NCBI GenBank assembly: GCA_947168785.1
Contig: CAMVNL010000110.1
Location: 1 to 7,038 of the forward strand
DNA: 7,038 nt
Source: an uncultured Clostridia bacterium
Lineage (GTDB): Bacteria; Bacillota; Clostridia; Oscillospirales; Acutalibacteraceae
Direction of reading: 5' to 3'
The notes under the pieces were generated by a model. The model was not told where the DNA came from. It was given only the letters and a program-made list of their open reading frames with translations, and did not search any database. Positions 1 through 5,423 of the stretch are shown piece after piece (position 1 is the stretch's first letter; each line of letters starts with the position of its first letter). The translations under genes were made by a program, and so were the position numbers.

Positions 1-293
1 CGGAGGAGGCCGCCCGCCGCGAGCTGCGGGAAGAGACCGGCGCGCAGGCAGCAGAGATGATCTCCCTCGGCGATTACTATCCCTCCTGCGCCTATACGGA
101 TGAAGTCATCCACCTGTACCTGGCCAGGGGCCTGACCTTCGGCAGCAGCGATCTGGATGAGGACGAGTTCCTGAACGTGAAGTCCGTCCCGCTGGAGGAT
201 GCCGTAAAGGACGTGCTGGAGGGAAAGATCCGCGACGGCAAGACCCAGACGGCCTTGCTGAAGGCGTGGCTTTGGCTGAGAGACAGGCAGTAG
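1..293 (+). CDS. Nudix hydrolase, probable ADP-ribose pyrophosphatase (5' end outside window)
   Basis: This is the C-terminal 96 residues of a Nudix hydrolase; the reading frame enters at base 3 and runs to a TAG. The window opens inside the Nudix box: the visible residues EEAARRELREETGA fit the second half of the G-x5-E-x7-REUxEExGU signature, including the two metal-binding glutamates of the REETG part. The first Gly and Glu of the box lie outside the window. Downstream comes a segment with Asp-Tyr-Tyr-Pro-Ser and 'YTDEVIHLYLARGL', then an acidic 'LDEDEFLNVKSVPLEDA' stretch and 'GKIRDGKTQTALL'. That order is typical of the ADP-ribose pyrophosphatase (NudF-like) branch, which hydrolyses ADP-ribose to AMP and ribose 5-phosphate in the cytoplasm. 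Subfamily assignment is from motif memory, so the substrate is likely rather than proven. A short terminator follows 6 bases after the stop. Confidence 0.85.
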   Translation, partial: EEAARRELREETGAQAAEMISLGDYYPSCAYTDEVIHLYLARGLTFGSSDLDEDEFLNVKSVPLEDAVKDVLEGKIRDGKTQTALLKAWLWLRDRQ

Positions 294-299
294 GGTAGC

Positions 300-319
300 A
301 CGGCGCCTTGCGCCGTTTT
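300..319 (+). terminator. Short intrinsic terminator after the Nudix gene
   Basis: ACGGCGC (300-306), loop CTT, GCGCCGT (310-316): a perfect 7-bp GC-rich stem 6 bases after the Nudix stop codon, followed by a short T-run (316-319). The T-run is only four bases, so termination may be partial. Confidence 0.6.
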
Positions 320-320
320 C

Positions 321-341
321 AGAGCGGAGAGCGGAGTGCGG
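321..341. repeat. Three tandem copies of a 7-bp unit
   Basis: AGAGCGG (321-327), AGAGCGG (328-334) and AGTGCGG (335-341) lie head to tail directly after the Nudix terminator; the third copy differs at one base. The unit is 7 bp, but the spacer is non-coding as far as I can see, so no protein repeat is implied. Similar degenerate GGAGAGTGGAG-type strings are, to my recollection, scattered in intergenic DNA of gut Clostridia; that is not verified here. Confidence 0.55.
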
Positions 342-385
342 AGATAATGCAGGCGCTTTCCGTCGTTTTTCAGACAACAAAACGT

Positions 386-406
386 AGCACGCAGCCTCAG
401 CTGCGT
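386..406. repeat. Intergenic hairpin repeat, copy 1
   Basis: ACGCAGC (389-395), loop CTCA, GCTGCGT (400-406): a perfect 7-bp stem. The 17 bases 386-402 (agcacgcagcctcagct) recur exactly at 4579-4595. Read on the minus strand, the hairpin lies about 85 bases beyond the lipoprotein stop codon and is followed, after 'GCTAC', by GTTTTG, so it might also act as a weak terminator for the minus-strand operon. The rest of the 294-490 spacer holds no other structure or gene I can support. Confidence 0.6.
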
Positions 407-490
407 AACAGTCAACAGGATGTCCCTTCGCCCCGTGCCGTTATATGAACGCCTCCCGTAACAACACGCGATCGGCAACAGAAAACGGGG

Positions 491-1006
491 TCAAAGGGTA
501 TAATCCACCTCCGCGTGGCGCAGGCGGTACATGCGAAAGCCGTTGTATTCATAGACGTTGAACGTGCCGAATACGGTGATCTCGCTCTGTTCCGGGGGAT
601 AGGCCTCCGGAAAGTCGTAGGTCCCGTCCGTCTCAAATTCCAGGCTCTGCGAGCAGCAGGCGGTGGCGTCCAATAGATAGCAGACGAAAAACTCCCGGTC
701 CTGTTCCGCCGCGTGGGCGAATCTGCCCTGCAGCTTGACGGTCTTCCCTTCATAGTCCTCCGGGGAGAGCATCATATTGGAGAGCTGCACGTAGGCCATC
801 TGCGTGTCGAGGACCGTCAGGTCCGTCTCCGCCGTCCGGTCCCGCAGGTCCGTATCCGGCAGCGGCGTGATCGCCAAATCGCGCGTGCCGGTTTCTCCGG
901 CGTCCGTTGGTGAAAGGGCGTCTGAGGGGGAGAGGGGCGGCGTCGGCTGCGCCGCGCAGCCGCTCAGCAGCAGAAAGCCCAGCAGCAGGCAGACCGTTTT
1001 CTTCAA
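491..1006 (-). CDS. Secreted lipoprotein, conserved unknown, OB-fold-like C-terminal region
   Basis: A 171-aa protein with a lipoprotein signal peptide: MKK, a hydrophobic core (residues 5-15) and lipobox L-L-S-G-C with the acylated Cys at 17, so it should be anchored on the outer face of the membrane. Residues 20-60 are a low-complexity Pro/Ser/Thr/Asp linker. Residues 75-171 form a compact beta-rich domain with 'SPEDYEGKTVKLQGRF', a conserved-looking 'DATACCSQSLEFE' with Cys117-Cys118, and 'ITVFGTFNVYEYNG'; this resembles OB-fold-like domains I associate with other Firmicutes lipoproteins, function unknown. The start codon is TTG (1006-1004), chosen because it puts MKK directly before the hydrophobic core and has AAGGA 10 bases upstream. 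That ribosome binding site lies inside the last codons of the preceding carbonic anhydrase gene, whose stop is 6 bases away, so the two are co-transcribed and probably translationally coupled. No strong terminator follows; see the hairpin at 389-406. Confidence 0.8.
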   Translation of the reverse strand: MKKTVCLLLGFLLLSGCAAQPTPPLSPSDALSPTDAGETGTRDLAITPLPDTDLRDRTAETDLTVLDTQMAYVQLSNMMLSPEDYEGKTVKLQGRFAHAAEQDREFFVCYLLDATACCSQSLEFETDGTYDFPEAYPPEQSEITVFGTFNVYEYNGFRMYRLRHAEVDYTL

Positions 1007-1012
1007 AGCGGA

Positions 1013-1519
1013 TCAGTCCTTTTTGAAATCCTTGGCGAGTCTGACGTATTCCAGCGCGTTCATCCGGTTGCCCATGACCTGCGCGGGCGTCAGCTCTTTG
1101 ACGACTTTTGCGGGCATGCCCAGCACCATGGAGTTGGGGGGCACCACCGTTTTTGAGGTGACCAGCGCTCCCGCGCCGATGATGGAGTTGTCGCCGATGA
1201 CCGCGCCGTCCAGCACGGTGGCGCCCATGCCCACCAGCACGTTGTTGCCGATGGAGGCCCCGTGGACGATGGCCCCGTGGCCGATGGTCACGTTGTCGCC
1301 GATGACGGCGGGGGCGTTGGCTCCCACGTGGATCACGGCGTTGTCCTGCACGTTGGAATTGTCGCCCACGGTGATGGGCTGCAGGTCGCCCCGCAGCACC
1401 GCGCCGAACCAGACGGAGGCGTTTTTGCCCAGAGTGACTTTCCCGGCGACGGTAGCGTTATCCGCCACAAAAGCGGTTTCATCCACGGTCGGGACGTGTT
1501 CGAGATAGGGAAGAATCAT
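1013..1519 (-). CDS. Gamma-class carbonic anhydrase-like hexapeptide-repeat protein
   Basis: A 168-aa left-handed beta-helix protein made of repeated [LIV]-G-x4 hexapeptides, roughly residues 12-125, followed by a C-terminal helix (143-165). The three zinc/iron ligands of gamma carbonic anhydrases are present: His64 (in AVIHV) and the His81-x4-His86 pair in 'GHGAIVHG'. The structural Arg43 and Asp45 (LRGD) and Gln58-Asp59 (NVQDN) are also there. It lacks the extra acidic loop of the archaeal Cam enzyme and so belongs to the short YrdA/CamH-like branch, whose members are cytoplasmic trimers; some are active in CO2 hydration and others have unproven activity. ATG start at 1519 with AAGGAG six bases upstream. 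It is the first gene of an operon with the lipoprotein. I see no convincing promoter: a TTGACA at 1553-1548 (minus) has no -10 at the right distance. Confidence 0.9.
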   Translation of the reverse strand: MILPYLEHVPTVDETAFVADNATVAGKVTLGKNASVWFGAVLRGDLQPITVGDNSNVQDNAVIHVGANAPAVIGDNVTIGHGAIVHGASIGNNVLVGMGATVLDGAVIGDNSIIGAGALVTSKTVVPPNSMVLGMPAKVVKELTPAQVMGNRMNALEYVRLAKDFKKD

Positions 1520-1538
1520 TTTTTTCTCCTTAAATAAC

Positions 1539-1553
1539 TTGACTATTTGTCAA
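1539..1553. promoter_or_regulatory. Palindrome over the -35 element, possible operator
   Basis: TTGACTATTTGTCAA: 5-bp arms TTGAC/GTCAA around a 5-base centre. It covers the -35 box of the rightward promoter and lies 20 bases upstream of the carbonic anhydrase start codon, so a bound repressor could affect both directions. The arms are short and one arm is needed as the -35, so chance is possible. Confidence 0.35.
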
Positions 1554-1567
1554 AAGTGTTCTATGCT
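1539..1567 (+). promoter_or_regulatory. Sigma-A-type promoter of the ketopantoate reductase-like gene
   Basis: TTGACT (1539-1544), 17-bp spacer, TATGCT (1562-1567), which puts transcription start near 1574 and leaves a leader of about 40 nt before the GTG at 1616. It also rules out the upstream in-frame TTG at 1547 as the start codon, because that codon lies inside the promoter. Confidence 0.7.
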
Positions 1568-1615
1568 GAATACAGCCGGATGGTTCCGGCGGAGATACCG
1601 AAGGGGGAAGTTCAC

Positions 1616-2623
1616 GTGAAAATCATTCTTGTGGGTGCCGGCTCCATCGGCGGCACCACCGCCACCATGATGAAGGAAAAGGGCTATGACGTGGAGATCG
1701 TGGAGGCCAACGCGACGCGGGCGGAAAAAATCCGCACCGAGGGCATCACCCTTACCGGCGCGTTGGGGGAGCACAATCAGAAATTCACGGTCTATACCGA
1801 TATCGACCAGCTGACGGAGGTCTACGACGTGTGCATTATCGCCACCAAGTATTTCGCCCTGTCGGCCGTGGCGCAGAAAATGCTGCCCCACGTCAAAGAA
1901 GACGGCCTGTTCGTCAATATGCAGAACGGCATCTGCACCGGCATCCTGTCAGAGGCCGTGGGAAAGGAAAAGGCCGTTGGCTGCATGATCGGCTTCGGCG
2001 CAACGATGCTGCCCAGCGGCGACGTGAACGTCACCAGCGGGGGCGAGCTCAAAATCGGCCGCGTCAACGGCGTGGTGGACGACAAGGTCAAAGCGCTGGC
2101 GCAGGTCTATTGCGCCCTGCTGCCCACCAAGGCGGTGGATAATATCGACGCGCAGCTGTTTTCCAAGCTGATCATCAACTCCTGCATCAATTCCATCGCG
2201 GCGCTTACGGGCGAGACCGTGGGCGTGATGCTCAGTGAAGAGCGGGCCAAGGATATCTTCCTTGAGATCGCCCGTGAGGCCACCCGCCTGTCAAAGGCCA
2301 TGGGGCTCAAGGTGCCGCCCTACGCCAAGGTGCTCAACTATAACCTGCTGATGCTCTCCGACGCGGCCTGGTTCAACAAGATCGCCAAGCTCCTCGTCAG
2401 CATCGTCGGCAAGCGCTTCGGCGACGTGCGTCCCTCCACGCTTCAATCCCTTGACAGGGGAGAGATCACCGAGATCGACATCTTCAACGGCTATATCGCC
2501 AAAAAGGGAGACGAATACGGCGTCGATACTCCCGTGAACCATCAGATCACGGAGTTTATCCACAAAATCGAGCGGGGCGAGGCCGTCTCCTCCATGGATA
2601 ATCTGGCCAAAATCAAGCTGTGA
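1616..2623 (+). CDS. Ketopantoate reductase (ApbA/PanE) family oxidoreductase
   Basis: A 335-aa cytoplasmic protein. Residues 1-170 form a Rossmann domain: the nucleotide loop GAGSIGG (7-13) follows the first strand MKIILV, and Gln103-Asn104-Gly105 (MQNG) is the family's substrate-side motif. The C-terminal helical domain carries the catalytic Lys184 in 'FSKLIINSCINSIAALT' and 'EITEIDIFNGY' with the conserved Glu286. PanE reduces 2-dehydropantoate to pantoate with NADPH in coenzyme A biosynthesis; other members reduce other 2-keto acids. Oddities: it is about 30 residues longer than E. coli PanE, with an insertion-like amphipathic stretch around 250-270, and an acidic Glu30 at the end of the second strand, which may favour NADH. 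No panB or panC adjoins it, so pantoate synthesis is not proven. The GTG start is chosen for AAGGGGGAAG at 1601-1610 and because it begins exactly at the first strand; ATG 1580 lacks a binding site. Single-gene unit between its promoter and terminator. Confidence 0.85.
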   Translation: MKIILVGAGSIGGTTATMMKEKGYDVEIVEANATRAEKIRTEGITLTGALGEHNQKFTVYTDIDQLTEVYDVCIIATKYFALSAVAQKMLPHVKEDGLFVNMQNGICTGILSEAVGKEKAVGCMIGFGATMLPSGDVNVTSGGELKIGRVNGVVDDKVKALAQVYCALLPTKAVDNIDAQLFSKLIINSCINSIAALTGETVGVMLSEERAKDIFLEIAREATRLSKAMGLKVPPYAKVLNYNLLMLSDAAWFNKIAKLLVSIVGKRFGDVRPSTLQSLDRGEITEIDIFNGYIAKKGDEYGVDTPVNHQITEFIHKIERGEAVSSMDNLAKIKL

Positions 2624-2649
2624 CCGCCGCAGCGCGGCTGAAATACGAT

Positions 2650-2676
2650 CGGCAGGGGATCCCTGCCGTTTTTTTT
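2650..2676 (+). terminator. Strong intrinsic terminator of the ketopantoate reductase-like gene
   Basis: CGGCAGGG (2650-2657), loop GAT, CCCTGCCG (2661-2668): 8-bp perfect stem followed by eight Ts (2669-2676), 26 bases after the stop. The remaining spacer to 2807 shows only a minor CACCA/TGGTG pair at 2680-2696 and nothing I can name. Confidence 0.92.
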
Positions 2677-2807
2677 GTTCACCACAGACAATGGTGAGAT
2701 ACGGTAATCAGGAGTCGGAAAGTCGTTTATCATCGCGCTACCGCCAATCCCACACTCGCACATATCGTGCAATCCAAATCCCAGAATATTCCGAAATGCC
2801 CTGATTT

Positions 2808-3296
2808 TTATTCTTCCTCTTCGCCCTCGTCGGCCTGCGCTTCTTCGTTGTAGATCCTATCCTGATTGGTGAAGAACAGCAGCTGGTCGATGGGCTTGTT
2901 CAGCGTTTTCTGGCAGGCGGCGCTCATCAGCGGCATCATGCGGCCCTCCACCACGGTGTTGATGGCGGCAAAGTCGATCAGCACGGCAAGCTGCTGCTTG
3001 AAGAAGTCCGCGTCCTTGTCGGCGAAAAACGCGTCGTCGATCTCCTCGATCTTCACGCCGGTCAGGGACATATCCTGGTTGTAAAGGCTGCGGTTCTTGG
3101 CAATGCATTTCTGCATCACGTCGAAGAGCTGTCCTTTATCGTCGCTTTTGAGGGCGTTGGTCAGCGACGTGGTTTTCATCTGCAGCTTGAAGCTGAGGCG
3201 GCAGGTCTTGACCACCGCTCTGGCCAGCTTCGCCAGCTCCGGGTTGATGGCCTCCGGCGTCCAGGGGGCGCCGTCCTTAACGTAAAAATAGCTCAT
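2808..3296 (-). CDS. Uncharacterised 162-aa cytoplasmic protein with acidic tail
   Basis: I do not recognise this protein. It has no signal peptide or membrane segment. Residues 1-12 (MSYFYVKDGAPW) look like a small beta start. Residues 18-145 are predicted mainly helical, with amphipathic segments at about 18-50, 56-70, 95-115 and 120-140, and 'FFADKDADFFKQQLAVLIDFAAINTV' across 90-115. The last 15 residues are strongly acidic, ending in EGEEEE. Cysteines 32, 64 and 128 are scattered and show no metal motif. ATG start with only a weak AGACAGGT upstream. It is real rather than a shadow frame: the codon pattern has the third-position GC bias of its neighbours, a good promoter lies upstream at 3340-3368, and the overlapping frames on the other strand look random. 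It is transcribed alone, divergent from the dockerin gene. It could be a structural or adaptor protein; no function can be read from sequence. Confidence 0.75.
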   Translation of the reverse strand: MSYFYVKDGAPWTPEAINPELAKLARAVVKTCRLSFKLQMKTTSLTNALKSDDKGQLFDVMQKCIAKNRSLYNQDMSLTGVKIEEIDDAFFADKDADFFKQQLAVLIDFAAINTVVEGRMMPLMSAACQKTLNKPIDQLLFFTNQDRIYNEEAQADEGEEEE

Positions 3297-3339
3297 TTCG
3301 ATTTTACCTGTCTTTCAACATTATTTAAAGATATATTTT

Positions 3340-3368
3340 ATAATAATAGAGCAGGCAAAAAAAGTCAA
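3340..3368 (-). promoter_or_regulatory. Sigma-A-type promoter of the uncharacterised gene
   Basis: On the minus strand, TTGACT (3368-3363), 17-bp spacer, TATTAT (3345-3340). Expected start is near 3333, giving a leader of about 37 nt before the ATG at 3296. Confidence 0.75.
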
Positions 3369-3407
3369 TTGTTTTGTATCCACTTTTTTGAAATCGGGAA
3401 AAAACGA

Positions 3408-3436
3408 TTGATTTTTGGCGAAAAAGGCTGTATAAT
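3408..3436 (+). promoter_or_regulatory. Sigma-A-type promoter of the dockerin gene
   Basis: TTGATT (3408-3413), 17-bp spacer, perfect TATAAT (3431-3436). Expected start is near 3443, about 36 nt before the ATG. Its -35 lies 40 bp from the -35 of the divergent promoter, in an AT-rich stretch (3300-3478) that contrasts with the GC-rich genes. Confidence 0.8.
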
Positions 3437-3478
3437 ATAACAGACTATTATCATAACAAGAAATAAGGCGGTAACGAA

Positions 3479-4492
3479 ATGAAATATACAAAGCTGATCA
3501 GTCTGATCATGGCGGCGGTCCTGCTGCTGACGACAGCGCCCTTCGCTTACGCAGCGGCGCCCACCGGCGATCTGGACGGCGACGGCGAGGTGCTTCCCGC
3601 CGACGCCCGCATCGCGCTGCGCTGCTCTGTCAAGCTGGAAACGGCGACCCCCGAGCGGGTGGCCGCCGGCGACATGGACTATGACGGCGCTATCACCGCG
3701 GCGGACGCCCGTCTGATCCTGCGGTTGGCCGTGGGTCTTTCCATCAACGGCACGGATATCACCGAACCGGCGGACGACCCCGCCAATCAGTATTCCGACC
3801 GCTATGAGCTGTTCAAGACGAAGCTCTATGAGGTCTCCCATCCGCTGGTGGGCACCTACAAGACGGCCTTCGCCTACGGCCCGCTGAGAAACTTCCAGAA
3901 GTGGTGCTGCCTCTATACCATCCACGACGTGTTCCGTCCCACCCTGCAGCAGTGCGGCTATTCGCAGGAGCAAATCAATAAGCTGGCCCCGAACAAGTTT
4001 ACCAAGCAGCAGCTGGCCAAGGCGCTGAAGGGTGGCCTGGGCATCAACTGGCCGGAGGCGCTGATTCCCAGCGACGTGGAATACTACGTGCCCTCGCTTC
4101 TGATGAACCACTATTACAACAATCCCGACGCCTGCCGCGTCTATCATTTCTTCGACTATTATGACGACGTGGTGGAGCAGCGCATGTATTACCGCGACGA
4201 GCGGGACGTGACCCAGTACACGCCCCAGATCGGCGACGTGCTGTTCATGAGCAACAAGACCAGAACCTATGATAACGGCCATCCCACCATCGACCACACG
4301 GCCCAGATCATCAAGGTCTATGAGGACGGCACCTTCATGTGCACCGAGGGCAGCATCATCGAAAACGCCGAAAACGACGGCATTGCCAAGGTCCGCGAGC
4401 GTACCTACCACTACAACCCCAATATCGGCACTTATGAATTCGATTACAACAACGTGGTCATCGTGCTGACGGCGGTCCGGCCGTTCCTTTGA
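3479..4492 (+). CDS. Secreted dockerin protein with a CHAP/NlpC-like putative cysteine peptidase domain
   Basis: A 337-aa exported protein. Residues 1-25 are a signal peptide (MKYTK, hydrophobic core, AYA-AA cleavage region). Residues 28-90 are a type I dockerin: two calcium loops, GDLDGDGE (Asp31, 33, 35 and 42) and GDMDYDGA (Asp65, 67, 69 and 76), each followed by the F-helix 'ADARIALR'/'ADARLILR'. Dockerins dock enzymes to cohesins on scaffoldins or the cell surface. After a short acidic linker (91-104), residues 105-337 look like a papain-fold amidase or peptidase: Lys-Trp-Cys-Cys at 141-144 for the nucleophile, 'PQIGDVLFMS' (249-258), and 'DHTAQIIKVYEDGTFMCTEGS' with His273 and Glu290, in the order expected for CHAP or NlpC/P60 domains. 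Substrate could be peptidoglycan or protein. The dockerin sits N-terminal, before the catalytic domain, a less common order. ATG start with AAGGCGG seven bases upstream. Dockerin call is firm; the catalytic call is motif-based and moderate. Confidence 0.82.
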   Translation: MKYTKLISLIMAAVLLLTTAPFAYAAAPTGDLDGDGEVLPADARIALRCSVKLETATPERVAAGDMDYDGAITAADARLILRLAVGLSINGTDITEPADDPANQYSDRYELFKTKLYEVSHPLVGTYKTAFAYGPLRNFQKWCCLYTIHDVFRPTLQQCGYSQEQINKLAPNKFTKQQLAKALKGGLGINWPEALIPSDVEYYVPSLLMNHYYNNPDACRVYHFFDYYDDVVEQRMYYRDERDVTQYTPQIGDVLFMSNKTRTYDNGHPTIDHTAQIIKVYEDGTFMCTEGSIIENAENDGIAKVRERTYHYNPNIGTYEFDYNNVVIVLTAVRPFL

Positions 4493-4536
4493 ACGCGCTC
4501 CGCTGGCTCGCTTCGCAGCAGTTTCTATGCATCCCC

Positions 4537-4571
4537 GATCTCCGAACGCCCTCGTCCGGAGATCTTTTTTT
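4537..4571 (+). terminator. Intrinsic terminator of the dockerin gene
   Basis: GATCTCCG (4537-4544), 12-base loop, CGGAGATC (4557-4564): 8-bp perfect stem followed by seven Ts (4565-4571), 45 bases after the stop. Confidence 0.85.
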
Positions 4572-4578
4572 CTTCCGC

Positions 4579-4599
4579 AGCACGCAGCCTCAGCTCCGT
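4579..4599. repeat. Intergenic hairpin repeat, copy 2
   Basis: Bases 4579-4595 (agcacgcagcctcagct) are identical to 386-402. The hairpin is ACGCAGC, loop CTCA, GCTCCGT, with one mismatch in the stem relative to copy 1. As in copy 1, it sits just past a terminator in an intergenic spacer. Confidence 0.6.
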
Positions 4600-4658
4600 C
4601 CCCATGCAAATGCAACCTCCCGCGCAGAAAGACCCCCTCAAATTTGTGAAAAACGCCT

Positions 4659-4688
4659 ATGACATTTTTCGTTTGAATATGATATAAT
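4659..4688 (+). promoter_or_regulatory. Promoter of the CarD-family gene
   Basis: ATGACA (4659-4664), 18-bp spacer, perfect TATAAT (4683-4688). Expected start is near 4695, leaving a leader of about 65 nt. The in-frame GTG at 4700 would be almost at the RNA 5' end and is therefore an unlikely start. Confidence 0.7.
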
Positions 4689-4705
4689 AATTAAAAACAG
4701 TGATA

Positions 4706-4737
4706 ACGGACGGCGTTTTTTCTACGTCCGTACCGTC
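4706..4737 (+). other. Leader hairpin upstream of the CarD-family gene
   Basis: ACGGACG (4706-4712) pairs with CGTCCGT (4725-4731) around a 12-base T-rich loop. An alternative pairing GACGG (4709-4713) with CCGTC (4733-4737) is mutually exclusive with part of it. The ribosome binding site (4746-4752) lies 9-15 bases after. Possibly a translational control element; seen only as base complementarity. Confidence 0.35.
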
Positions 4738-4759
4738 GGTTCCGTTGGGGGTGTCGTTT

Positions 4760-5263
4760 ATGGCGGAAAAGGGAAGTTATATTATCTACGGCAGCAACGG
4801 CGTGTGCCGCGTGACCGATATCCGCAGCGAAAGGCAGTACGGCCGGCAGCAGACCTATTATATCCTCACGCCGGTGGGCAACCCCGGTTCGGTGATCTAC
4901 GTTCCGGCGGATAACGAAGCGCTGCTGTCCAAGATGAAGCAGATCGTCTGCCCGGAGGAGATCCTTGCCATCCTCAGCGGACTGAAGGACGAGGAAATGC
5001 CCTGGGAGACCGACAACCGTCTTCGCGCGGAGCAGTTCGACGGGGTGATCGCCCGCGGCGACAGAAGGGAACTGCTGCTGATGATCCGCACCCTCTATCT
5101 GCGCCGCATTCATCTGGCGGAGCAGAAAAAACGCCTCGGCTCGGCGGATGAAAACGCTCTGAAACGGGCGGAAAAGCTGATCAACGACGAGTTTTCCTTT
5201 GCGCTCTCCATCGCCCCGGAGGAGGTTCCCGCCTTTATCCGGGAGCAGCTGCTGGCAGGGTGA
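4760..5263 (+). CDS. CarD family transcriptional regulator (RNA polymerase-interacting)
   Basis: A 167-aa protein. Residues 1-60 match the CarD/TRCF RNA-polymerase-interacting domain: 'GSYIIYGSNGVCRVTDI' corresponds to the usual G-x-x-V-x-Y-x-x-x-G-V-x-x-I opening, 'TYYILTP' follows, and 'VIYVPADNEALL' (45-56) matches the V-x-V-P-x-D-N signature. Residues 61-167 are helical and charged, the likely DNA-contacting CarD C-terminal domain, with 'MIRTLYLRRIHLAEQKKRL' (108-126) typical of the clostridial members. CarD proteins bind the RNA polymerase beta subunit and stabilise open promoter complexes, affecting growth and stress transcription. Start chosen at ATG 4760: GGGGGTG lies 7 bases upstream and MAEKGSYIIY begins the domain directly. 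The longer GTG start adds 20 residues unlike the family. It is monocistronic; the next gene is convergent. No obvious intrinsic terminator directly follows. Confidence 0.85.
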   Translation: MAEKGSYIIYGSNGVCRVTDIRSERQYGRQQTYYILTPVGNPGSVIYVPADNEALLSKMKQIVCPEEILAILSGLKDEEMPWETDNRLRAEQFDGVIARGDRRELLLMIRTLYLRRIHLAEQKKRLGSADENALKRAEKLINDEFSFALSIAPEEVPAFIREQLLAG

Positions 5264-5300
5264 GCGGCGGCCGATCCGTTCGTCGGTTCTAACTGGCCCG

Positions 5301-5327
5301 ACCGTAGGGGGCGGCGTCCCGCCCGTC
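5301..5327. repeat. REP-like GC-rich intergenic hairpin
   Basis: GGGCGG (5309-5314), loop CGTC, CCGCCC (5319-5324), embedded in 'CCGTAGGGGGCGGCGTCCC'. It lies in the 160-bp spacer between two convergent genes and has no T-run. Sequences beginning GTAGGGGCGG and closing with CCGCCC are, from memory, a common dispersed intergenic element in gut Clostridia; only one copy is in this window. Confidence 0.5.
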
Positions 5328-5367
5328 AAAAACTGATGGCGTTGTCCCGCAAAATCCGTGATGAACC

Positions 5368-5398
5368 AAAATATCCCCGGACGGTTCCGTCCGGGGAT
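5368..5398 (-). terminator. Intrinsic terminator of the sugar transferase gene
   Basis: ATCCCCGGACGG (5373-5384), loop TT, CCGTCCGGGGAT (5387-5398): perfect 12-bp stem. Read on the minus strand it begins 25 bases after the sugar transferase stop and is followed by ATATTTTGG, a short T-run. It may also stop stray transcripts coming from the CarD gene. Confidence 0.75.
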
Positions 5399-5423
5399 TG
5401 CTGTCTTTCATATCGTGATATCG

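Noticed and set aside
1548..1553. TTGACA on the minus strand as -35 of a carbonic anhydrase promoter
   Set aside because: The position 17 bp downstream falls on the AAGGAG ribosome binding site, not on a -10 element.
3365..4615. 416-codon open frame on the minus strand opposite the dockerin gene
   Set aside because: Long only because of GC-rich third positions in the real gene; no family resemblance, and it runs through the real gene's promoter and terminator.
4700..4759. GTG at 4700 as start of the CarD-family protein
   Set aside because: It would lie about 5 nt from the transcription start, without a ribosome binding site, and adds 20 residues not expected for the family.
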